Shown: positions 14,201-26,200 of the stretch, piece after piece
Layout: each line of letters starts with the position of its first letter
How positions within the stretch are numbered: the stretch's first letter is position 1
Assembly (NCBI GenBank): GCA_021186555.1
Contig: JAJKFL010000042.1
Span: 29,677,215-29,741,214 of the forward strand
Direction: 5' to 3'
Origin: Reticulitermes speratus
Taxonomy: Eukaryota > Arthropoda > Insecta > Blattodea > Rhinotermitidae
DNA length: 64,000 nt
Notes under the pieces: model-generated
Seen by the model: only the letters and a program-made list of their open reading frames with translations
Told to the model about the DNA's origin: nothing
The model's database searches: none
Translations under genes and position numbers: made by a program

Positions 14201-17200
14201 GGCCCTAGAATTGACTCTTGGGAACTCCATGTTTCAATGTACCCCAGTCACAGAAAAAATTTTGAGTTGCATCAGGTGATTTTATTTCAACTTTCTGTCT
14301 ACTATTAGTTAAATATGACCTCAACCAATCTGCAGATACTCCCTGAATGCCACAGAAATTTAATTTTGCTAACAAAATTTCATGCTCTAAGCAGTCAAAA
14401 GCCTGTGTCAAATCACAGAAATTCCTCCAACATGCATTTTTTTGTTAATAGATTTAAATACACTACATGTTAATTTATTTAAGTATGCATTAGTATTATT
14501 TATACAGCACTGTAGTACTGTTTTGGTGACTTTTTAGGTTACATATACATAATTCAGAAGTACTGGACAATCAGCATTATCAGACTACACACTCCCCCTA
14601 TTAGTCCATTCGTGAGAGGGTCTACAGTATTTACCTATACAAAAATTCCTGCCCTGTCATAAAGGATATAACATGCATGCACCCATTGTCTTTAGATAAA
14701 GTATAGTTCAGCCTAGAACAGGCCATGAAGGCCCAGAGGGGGAGTAGAGGTATAGCATTACTCTTTTTTTAACCTTGGCACTAGATGGGGGTGGGTGGTC
14801 AATGCCACGCCCCGGCCGCTTTACCCCCGGGAATGACCTGGTACCCATTGTACAGGAGGCTGGGTAGGCCCCAGGGCCGGTCTGGACGGGTGCTGAAAAT
14901 CTAGCCCCCACCGGGATTTGATCCCCGGACCGTCCAGCCTGTAGCGAGTCGCTATACTGACTATGCTATCCCGATCTGGTGATAACTTGGCTCCTTCAGT
15001 ATTTTAATTTCTGCAGTCACAACTGTTCAATTAATGTCTTGCCCCTATAATTGTGTGACACTACACAGTTCAACTACCACTCACAGACACTGTCAACCAG
15101 TCTGTGTTAAGTGCTTTTTAACATCTCTATTACAGCTGCATTTATATGCACAGCATTCAAATATTCCCAACATTTGCTTCTTCTTCTCAATATATATGAC
15201 AGGACTATGATAATGCAAACAATAACCAAGGTTGAAGATTGAAGGCTTCTGGGATGTTGCACCATGACAACTGGTGACAAGTTACAGATGTTTTTGAAGA
15301 ACAGTTTTGAACTGATTGACCATGAAGATGAAGGCATTATGTTCCTCTAAAATATCAGTAAATATTCACCATTGGACATGGTGTAACATCCCAGAGAACT
15401 TGAATCATCATCAACACCAATGTGAATCTAAAATCTTGCAATAACAAAGGTTGAATATTTAGCAGTAAAATAGGTACAACGTTGCACCCAATGTGTGTCC
15501 TATATTAATGTCCTGAATCTTTTTAAAGCAAAACTAGACTCTGCCATTTTTTTTTTTTTTGTTACTGAGCATATCAAAGATTTTACTGGAGAGTTTAGGA
15601 AATACTGTTGGTTCAGGCGGTGTTGTATCAGCAAAGCACTGAACTGCTGTGTGATCCTAACTGGTCCATGTCCTGATTTTCTTGTACTTCTGTTATTACT
15701 GTTAATTATAAATATTCAGAGCTTCCAAAGTGATCTATGGCTGCCAAACTACCTGTAACTACTACCAATTCTGCACCATAGAGTGGAATTACAATGTTGG
15801 GGTCTACACACACAGCAGTGGATGTGGTATCTCGAGTGGGCAAGCAATCCTCTTGTCTTGTGACAAAATTATGGATCTATGGAATGTATACGAGGTCTGA
15901 CACAAAAAAAACGAGACTGTGTATGTAACTATTTCTGTTTGACAAATTCAGCAAATTAACTACGGTCGCCTTCAAAGTAGTTCCCTTCTGAGTTAACACA
16001 CAGCTGCATACGATGCTGCCAACGTTCAAAGCAATTCTGCATGTCATTTTCTGTCAGACTGTTGAGTTTCTCCGTCGTTTTTACTTTCACATCTTCTACC
16101 GATAAAAAATGGGTCCCTTTGAGCACCGACTTGATCTTTGGGAAGAGGTAGAAGTCACAGGGAGCGAGGTCTGGCGAATAAGGTGGGTGCTCCATCACAG
16201 TGATGTTTTTATTGGCTAAAAACTGCTTCACAGACAAAGCGTTGTGGGCTGGCGCGTTATCCTGATGCAAAATCCACCAGTTTTGCCACAATTCCGGTCG
16301 TTTCCTTCTCACACGTTCCCGTAATTTCGTCAACACTTCAATGTAATAGTGTTGATTTACCGTCTGGCCGCTAGGTACCCACTCTGCCATCACAATACCC
16401 TGGATATCGAAGAAAACAATCAACATGGCCTTGAACTTCGAACGACTCATGCGTGCTTTTTTTGGTCTTGGAGATGCTGTTGACTTCCACTGCATTGATT
16501 GTCGCTTGCTTTCCGGATCATACGTAAATATCCAAGTTTCATCACAAGTAATGACCGAATTCAACAAATCTGGTTCATCCTCAATGCGTTGCAAAAGGTC
16601 CGAACACAATTCCTGGCAGCGTTCTTTTTGTTCATCTGACAGAATTTTTGGAACCATTTTTGCACAAACCTTTGTCATGTTCAATTCTTCCGTTAGAATT
16701 CGTCGAACACTTTCCCTATCCAAATTAACTTTCTCAGCTACTGCTCGAACACCCAACCTTCTGTCTTTTCGAATCACATGTCGAACTTTTTCAATGTTGT
16801 CATCGTTAACAGCTGTGCGTGGCCGGCCTGGGCGATCATCATCTTTCACGCTTTCTCTGCCTTCCGAAAATCGTTTGTGCCACTCAAAAACGCGTGCACG
16901 AGAAATGCAATCTTCACCATAAGCCTCAGTCAATAATTGAAAAGTTTCCGTCGCGGATTTCTTCAGTTTAACAAGAAACTTGATGTTAACTCGTTGTTCA
17001 CTTTTGCAGTCCGACATTTTCCGTCCGAGGGTAAAAACACGCCTATATTTGAAGATGCGTCAACTTGTACTGAGTGACGCGATCGAACTGAAACTTGTAA
17101 CACTGTGACAGGACAGATAATGTTCCATAGCCTTATATTTGTTTCATCCCCCCACTCTTGGTTCCAGAGCTATAGGGTTAGTCTCGTTTTTTTTTTGTGT

Positions 17201-20200
17201 CAGACCTCCTATATGTATGTATGTATGTAAAGACAAACACAGTCATGTGGTTGCAGGCAAGCAAAACAGGAAGGAAGCTGTTAGTTCAGATTTGGTAGCT
17301 TTACTGCAACATAAATAAATATAACAAACAACACATAAACATGAATACCATTGGTGAGCTAAATGATGAAATAAGAACTATATAAATAAATATTACAAAA
17401 GAGAAAAAGCTATTAGAACACCACAGTCAATAATAAAGGTATAAGGAAAGGTCAGATATGGTACAAATAGAAAGGGCAAGCAAGGAACTGGGCCGATCCC
17501 AGTGGCCGCGCAGTCTAAGGCGTGGGTCTACAGCTGCTCGCTTACTGGATTGTGGGTTCGAATCCCGCCTAGGGCATGGATGTCTGTCTCTTGTGAGTGT
17601 TGTGTGTTGTCAGGTAGAGGTCTCTGCAATGAGCTGGTCCCTCGTCCAGAGGAGTCCTACCGAGTGTGGTGTGTCTAAACAGTGTGTGATTGTGAAGCCT
17701 CGAAAAATGAGGCGGCCTAGACCCCCAAGGGGCTGTCGAGCCATTAGGGGGGGGGGGGGGGAACCACAAATAACAACAAGGAACTGTCGTGTAAGTGAGA
17801 ATTCAGATTACAAGTGACGACCTATGGGATGGATTTGTGAATTAGATTGTTTAGAGAAACAGACAATAAAACGATGCTGAAAGTTGTTGTGTGTCATTCT
17901 GTGTCACAATTTCCCATTTCAGTAGCATAAGAATGTTTGACACAGGTCCAGGAAAGTTGAAAAAGTTGGAAAATTTAAGTATAAAATTACTATTATGGCA
18001 CATTCCTTCCTCTACAAACACACACAATCACACAACAACACATGCATTGTTCCTATCATGCCAGATTGTAGTGCTGCTGCAGCATACACAGATGTCTATT
18101 TTATTTTATTTTTGTAACTTGTGTATGGGTCCAAAGCATAATAAGAACTGTATATGTGCATGGCAGGGACGCAAATACTGCAGCAGCAATTATATGACGA
18201 AAGTCTGAATCATATATATTATTCAGACTTTCGTCATACGATCAACCCTACTTATGTAGACGATTTTAACATTTACGCAAAACATACACAGAGCAGAGCT
18301 GAATTACACATGCCTCTGATATTTTCTCTATCGCTCTCTCTCTCTCTCTCGCACACGCACGTACGCACAAGCATGCGCAAACACATGTACACACATTTTT
18401 GAAGCAATGTCCACTGCAAGATGGTTGGATGCAATTTTTATCGTAAATTTCAATATACAGTAGAACCTGTTATCTGAACTTCGCTTAACCGAAACTCGGG
18501 TTAACCGAAACGGCTTTCTTTTTGGTACGCCAGATGATGTTATCTAAATTAAATTGTTGAGAACTGTAAGTATTATTGTTGAAATACAAATGACAGTTTA
18601 CAGCAGTAAGTTAGTTCCCAGAATACCCTGGCGCCTGTCAGGCGCTGCGATTCCCAGAACTGCCTGCCGCGAGACACCTCTGAGCCTCTCCCCATCAGTT
18701 TGTTGTGAAAAGTTGATGGGTGCGGACATGTGGCAAATTGACGTGTGTGTGCTTCTTACAGTGCAGTTTTAAACTTTCATTTAACGGTGACTGCAAACAG
18801 TGTCGGCTAGACGAAAACGTGTTGTAATAACAATTGAACAGAAATTGGAGGCTGCGAGACGAATTAAAAATGACGAGATCTTGCGAAATGTCGTGGCGGA
18901 TTTCGGTGTTGGCATATCAACGGTTTCAGATTGGGTAAAATCGAAATCGAAACTCGAAGAACATTCGTCTAAAATGCGTGATTGATTCAACCACTCAGAA
19001 ATCATGGAATCAACTGTATGAAGGAATTTCAACAGCCGATGAGGAGACCGATGAATCATATGATGATTTACGTGAAATGTTGGAAAATATTCCTGGATGT
19101 GAATGCATGCAAAAAGAAGAAGTCAAGCTTTGGATAACATCCGACGACACGGAACAAGAACCTACAGATCAAGATATAATTTGTGCAGTGTTGAAATCTG
19201 ATGACATAAACGGCGCTGACATGAACGATGTAGATGAATCCATTCAAGATGACAACCGGGTGACAGCTGACGAGGGGTTCAAAGCGTTATAAATAAGTAG
19301 CTCGCAATTTATTTTCAATTCAGTACAGTTTAAATTTCATCATGTGTAAGCAGCTTTCAACAATCAAATTTGGGTTAGTTGTTGCAGATTGCTTTACGTT
19401 TTGTTGAAGAAAGCGAGGAGTTGTTACCAGCCGATGTGTTATTGATAAAGCGATGGAGGGCCACTGCAGCCAAAAAACGTTGTGAAAAAAAAAGTTCAAA
19501 CTAAAATATCAGATTGTTTTCGTAGAAAATTTTAGTGTTGTATTGTATCTGTAAATATCATACACTTTCTTGTGCCATAAATTTTATTAACATAAGATGT
19601 GTTTCTGAATAAATGTTATTTTTATTGCACCTTATCATGTGAAGCCGAATTTCCAAATTATCCGAAATTTTGCTTATCCGAATTCGGGGCCGCCCCCTTT
19701 ATTTCGGATAATCGAGGTTCTACTGTATATGATTCTGTATGTACACTTACATGGTTATAAACCACAAAAAAAAAAAAAGGATACCTGAATTCTGGAAAAC
19801 AGAGATGCAGATGTTTACAATTTAATATGATTTTTGTCCTATTAGTTTGAGTTTAAAGTTTACTCTGTAGTTTTTTACTTATGTATGTCTCATACTGTGA
19901 ATGCACAGTAAATTTTAAGGTGTATACAAAATTGTATAATACTGTATAACATTTAGCAACTTCTTTTGAATTATCGACTTATTGGTACTCCTCGATAGGG
20001 TCTCGGAGGGGGCCAAAACATGTAGGAGGTGGAATATGTACAATTAGAGGCTGTTTCCTCCAAAAGAGTGTATTTGGTGTTTAAATATTATTATTATGTA
20101 ATAAAATACATGGTGCTATGTAACACTATAAGATTATCACTGGCTGTAGAAATTAAAAAAAAAATCAATGTTCCGGAAAATAATGATAAATCAATTTCCC

Positions 20201-23200
20201 AAGGAGTTACACATAAATGTACCTTCATCACTGTCGCACTCGCTATTCACCTTCATGTCAGTACACTCTGGTACAAGAAGGAACTTTACCGATATTAAGA
20301 ACGGTGAAGAAAACATTTCCAAGAGTGTAAATGGTATAGAAATGTCACAAAATTATTAATCATGTAACTTAACATTTGCAGGAGAGAAACATGTACTGGC
20401 TGATGTCTGTATTTCATGGATTATCAGTGTGACCTTTGAATTATCAAAATTTCATCAATTAAGTTTGGCTATAAGAGGGTCTTTGCTACTCACAACAAGA
20501 AATTCTTGGCATAACTACTTGCCTTTCATCTATAATTCTCAGTCTACCTTAAGCATTATCTTTCAAATGGGGTGCAAGATAATGTTTGTCCACAAGTGAG
20601 GTTTAATGTCACGTGATAAAGGTTAACTGAAAAACACTCTAATCTCATGATTAGGTTCATAGTGCTTGCTCAACTGTACCAACCGTACATGTCTGTCAAC
20701 ATATGAAACAAATCAAATTAGAATATTAATAACTAACATACACTTAAATTTATTCTAGTCTAAAATTTGGTAATGACATTCTATCCATACCACATATAAC
20801 GAATCAATGGTTTCATCACTAAATCTAATGGTACACTGTTCAATGCTAATTTCAACTACAGATTCCTTTTACAATGCTCTTATCACCCAACAAGCATTTT
20901 CAGTGACAAGTGAGATGGGAGGATAAGTATGTATAATCAACTAGAAAGAATTGGAAATTATCATGAAATATTTTAAGGTCTTGTTCTAGCACTTACCTGG
21001 AGGTATCAGTAGAAACAATAACTTCAGTCAGATAGCTAGACTCAAACTGGGTACCCCATAAACAGAAGATACTTAAAAAGTGTATAAAACTGAATGGCGC
21101 TTAAGAATGAGCAACCATTGTTTATAAATGACAATCTTAGAAACAGTAGGTACTGAAATAAGTACAGATATACAGATTAAGAGAGATGAATGCACAGACT
21201 CATCTACATGGTTGTTAGCAGTAGTAGTAGTAGTAGTAGTTGTTGTTGTTGTTGTTGTTGTTGCAGCAGCAGTGGTGGTGGCAGTGGTGGTAGTGGTGGT
21301 GGTGGTGCAGGAGGAGGAGGAAGATGGAGAAGAAGGAAAAGGACGAAGATGGAGGAGGAGGTGGTGGATGCTGAATATTCAGATATCATCATTGGTGAGC
21401 TGAGTGATGAAATAGATACGCTGTGGCAATTTTGGATAAGCTGCGATTTCTTTTAAAAAGCTGTGATTTCTTTTAAGGTAATCTTCTCTGACAAAATGAA
21501 AACCACAAGATTAAAATTACTCCTGTATGTTTTCGGGTTTCCATGGCGGAGACTGTTCAGATTGTAATCTGGGTTTTGACACGGTGTAGTATTGCAGGTG
21601 GATCTGATGTTTCACAGAACATGTTCTCTCCCTCGTTAGGGTTGAAGGATTTAAGTCTAAGTTTGACATTGCAGAGATCCTGGCAAGTTGCAAGGAAGGC
21701 TGCAATCTGAACCAAAGGAGGAGAGACAGGAGTTTCTCACATTTCCTGTCTCATTGTTCATGGTGGCACAGTTGGTTGAGGCACTGTGCCACAAGGTGGA
21801 ATGTTGTGGGTTCAATTCCCGAAGGGGTCATTGGGATTATTCATTGACTTAATCCTTCTGGCCGCACTATGGCCCCGGGGTTGACTCAGCCTCTTAACAG
21901 AAATGAGTACCAGGGATATCTCCTGGGGGGTAAAGGTGGCTGGTGTGTAGGGCTGACAACCTTATCACCTTCATGTGCCGATTGTCAAGAAATTCTGGGA
22001 GCCTCAACCTCCTTGAGCCATAAGGGCCTATCCAGGCCTGTAATGGGAGAGCTTTACCTGTCTCATTGTTATTACTGGCTTGGAATGTGCTGTACACCCA
22101 TTTCCCCCCCCCCCCCCCTACTGTGGCTCTTGTTGGTACCTTCCTTGCAATTCACTTACATAATCAAATTAAATCCTCACCTTAATCACGTCAGTGTCAA
22201 ACTCAGACCAAATCTTTCAACCATGAAGATGGAGGCAGCATGTTGCTCCAAAACTCCAAAACATCAGTGTCCACCCAGAAGACTACATGGTGTCAAAACC
22301 AAAAAGGCTACTATCTGAATGTGGTTACTGCCTCCTGGGATGTGATGCCAGACACTTTCTTCTCTACTTACTCATGGTAGCAGGGCTTTATACTTTGAAG
22401 ATGGACACAGAAAGTTCCGCCAAAACGTTGCTATATACCTATCAAACTATACTATATCACATGCTAGGCAACAGTAATATTTATAGTCAGCAAATCTCGC
22501 ATCAAAAAACAGCATTTTACTAACCATACTGTACCCTCAGGATTCAAACTGTGAACCCTGCAACTTAGAGTCAGGGACTTTAGCAAAACCTCTGGTGCAC
22601 AGCCTTGCTTGAGAAATTTATATTCAGAACCTAAGACATTCTCTGATACTATAGAACTGAAGTGTTTGTGAACACCATCATGCAAGTCCATATAAGCCAC
22701 TTCTATCCAGTACACATCCCCACCATCAGTTTTCAGTCAGTCAATTTTAACAGTACTTGCCCAGATACACATTAGTTTGCCAAGTCATCTACCTTCATGT
22801 AGTTTTCTACCCATTGTACATGGTTATTGTTTCACCCATAAATTCTATATACCAATCTTTAATCTTAATTCACCGTGCATTTTCATATATTTAAAAATAA
22901 ACACCAACAAAATGCACATCAAGACGCAACCCCCACAATATACTGCACCAGAGCCACTTCTTCTTCATATCAAATTTTATATTTATATATACTACAACAT
23001 CAGGAGGACCGCACTGAAACGTGAAGTAAACAAACGACAACAAACGACAACACTACATACAGCGCGAGTGTTAATCGCCGTGCTACAAAAATCCATCATA
23101 AACAATACAGTGTAGTGCGCGATCTCATGAAACCCTTAGAAGTGCGAACATCCTTTACACAATAGACGTGTGAACAGTGTTTTTAATAAGTTATTTAACA

Positions 23201-26200
23201 AATCATCTTTTTAACTTTGTTTATGACTCGTGTGTGTTTTTAACTCATGCTCCAGATAGTGCATATTTTTAAATAATCAAACAGATGCTGCATTTGTGAA
23301 GCACTTTTATAAGAGTAAAGGATCCCTGATGATGGCTCGCAAAGAGCCGAAACGCGTTGGATAGTATCATGATATAAGGAGCTGGTCTGTGCCTTGAAAG
23401 TTGTGCATTTTGTTGGTGTTTATTTTTAAATCTATATACCAAGTCAATCTCAACTCCTTCATGTAATCCATATTAATGATACTGCGTGAAGAGAACATTC
23501 ATAAACCTTTCCATAAACTTGCTTATCTGAAATCTAATTATTCAAATACAGAAACAAGAAACTAGCAGTTACTTATTTCTGTGGTTAAATATTCCACACT
23601 TTTGCTATGATCCTTATGGAGATGCATATTTCTTCCTTGGTTACAGCCACATTTGAAGAGAGGACCCTCCCCCAAAACATAAAACACATTGCTAACCACT
23701 GAAACACAATGTTCAGTGAGAAATGTGTGTTGTGATATGCTAAAGAATCATCAGTGATGCAGAATGAGAAGGTATAAAATGGGTTGATACAGTGGTAATG
23801 CTCTAGACTTGCATTAGGATGCCTGGGTTGAATCTCAGCAGTGGTGTCATCAGCTATCATGGTTGGAAGGGTGGGATGGGGGGTCTTGGTTTTTATCAGT
23901 TCCTGCAGGCAATGCCTGTACAGTACCTCAATTTGATCATGCCTGCTTCCTTCCATATCCTTCTAAATGCATCATTCATAATTCTGCCTACCACTTGATG
24001 CTACACACTCCAAAATTCATCCTACCATTTGATGCTATGCACTCCGAGATTCAGAGGGTGTCAGAAAATAACTAAATGATAGGGTCAGGTGGGAGGAAGG
24101 CAGTAGTTATGGATCACCCTCAGTGAACCTCCTGAACTGATGCCACAATGGTCAGTGGCTTCATCTTCTACTGCATACCACAATCATAAAGAAGTAGCAA
24201 AATGAAGTAAACTATATCCTGCTGGCTATTCCAGCATTGTATCCCTGTCACGTGTTATTTGATACTGCAAAAGAGTCTGACAATTTCAATACAGAAAGTA
24301 TTAATCAGAAGCATGAGGATTTAGCTCATACTGTAATGCAAGTCTTCAAAATTTGCATAAAACACTTAAAAACCTCTCCGAACCATTCACCTCGGGAATA
24401 AAAGTCAAAGACTTCTTGAATATAAGAGCCATGTGAATTTCTACACTACAAAATGTAATGTGAGTACAGCTTACCGGGTTGCACCAATCTACAGCAAGCA
24501 GCTGCCGAGCCTTACCCTGTTACAAGAAGCATCTTACTGACCTGTGCCGGATGGATTGCTGCATGCGCATGTCTGTGGAAGCTGAAGCAGAAACAGGCCG
24601 CTGACGATGCCTATGTGCAGGGCGGTGAAAGCGAAGGTTTAGCTGTGACTGATCCGTGACATACTTGCATTCCCTCTCCCTACGCCTTCTGAGTGCTGGT
24701 GTACATGAGGTCAGTTGCTGCTGCGCCAAGACATCATCCTCTGTCAAGCTTGTATTGTTGGAGCCTACCCCCCGAGCATCTGGCAGTGTGGCACAGCGTC
24801 GCAGTGGCAGTACTGCCACAGGTACACATGAACTTGTCTCTGAGTGCAGCAGCATGTTGGTGAGTGCCATCTGCTCTTCTTCATATGGCCTGTAACTATC
24901 ATACAATGCCTGTGCATGTGCAAGCCAGTGCAACAGTGCAGTGTGCTTCATGCAACATTCAACTCAAGCTCTTTACACTAATACTTTTTCATCAGCACAA
25001 ACTGGTTGTTTTGTTGCTAGGAGTAGAGTACTCTAATTCTTTGATTTTTCAACTGCAGAGATTAAAATAATTATGAGTGGCAAGCAGAGAAGGATCAGGA
25101 AGAAGATGGTTACTGCCGATTTAAAGGTACTCTCCTGGCATTTGCCTTGACAGTCTAAGTCCAGACAGCCCGTTTTCTAGTCAGTATGTTATTGATGTGC
25201 TAACATCCTCAATTTTTGTATGACAGAAACACACAAAACATGTCAGAAATCAGTTTTAATTCAAATATTGTGCAAAGTAGTAATCCAGTTGGGGACTCTC
25301 AGCCCTCTTCAAATAACTGGACACACACCAACCAGCTCTCTTAGCTAAGAATTTCTTATTCATGTAAAATGCAAGTTTGAATGTTCCCTGTGATGACAAT
25401 TTTTCACTCTATATAATATACGTAAAAATGTGTAGGCTTACAAACTGAGCATGAAATTGTCCACCTGTGAACCAGCCATTTGTGGTTATAAGGTGACTGA
25501 GTCACTGAATGCCTTTTAGTTTATTCAATCTTTAACCTTTAATAGGACTGTTGTCCAGTTAAATGTACATCCCTTTCATCAGAAAGTGAAAACACTGTCC
25601 TGCAGTAGGCATTTAAATTGAACAGTGCTCTGGCCATGGCAGAAACCTGGCATTAAAAAGGCCATGCATTACAGGTTAATGACATTGTCAGTATATCAGA
25701 CTGAGCAACATCAAATGAAAATGATGATTACTGAATGCTAAATTCAAAAGGTTGTAGAAGTGGTCATGCCTAATTTGAGGCGCTGTCCCAATATTCTCTT
25801 TGAGGAACTGAGGAAAATCAGCACCATTATTGCTTGACCTATCTTACTTACTCTATAAATGTCATCCATGTAGTGGCCAGCTTCTTCATGAGAGTAAAGC
25901 TAAAAAAGGCTTCTAAAGTCCAAGTACTACAATGTGATAGGACAGAAATAATGTTTTCACTGACGTACTGCACAATCAGACCCTAAACCACGTATAGCAG
26001 ATTTTGAATATTCTGTTATTTTATTGTTCATATCTTGGTTTACCCAATAATGACTTTAGGAGATGAAATGAACAGTGATTGTCTATTTTATGATACTATC
26101 CCAATGTCTGTGTAGTGGAACAAAGCAAAACAATGAAAAATCTGCAAGTGTTTCTGCTTTTGTAGCGGTTTAGTTGAGGTCTCCATTCTTCTGGTATGTG

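Larger units (their letters stand above)
12590..14627. mobile_element. Pogo/Tigger-like element hosting later insertions
   Basis: Ends CTGTAGACCCTCTTACGAAC and the mirrored CTGTAGACCCTCTCACGAAT form inverted repeats of roughly 28 bp, flanked by TA (12588-12589, 14628-14629). The inner right end (14500-14560) has the GCACTGTAGTACTGTTTTG type of sequence seen next to Tigger ends. No transposase survives. The interior now contains a hAT-like MITE and a LINE fragment. Confidence 0.7.

Noticed and set aside
16425-16922. 165-codon plus-strand ORF
   Set aside because: Antisense shadow of the mariner transposase.
17490-17575. Possible functional tRNA gene
   Set aside because: A and B boxes are present but the acceptor stem does not close and a SINE body follows.
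17458-17817. 119-codon ORF
   Set aside because: Runs through a tRNA-derived SINE; no coding character.
21128-21456. ORFs with poly-V, poly-S or poly-L
   Set aside because: They are translations of the compound trinucleotide repeat in different frames.
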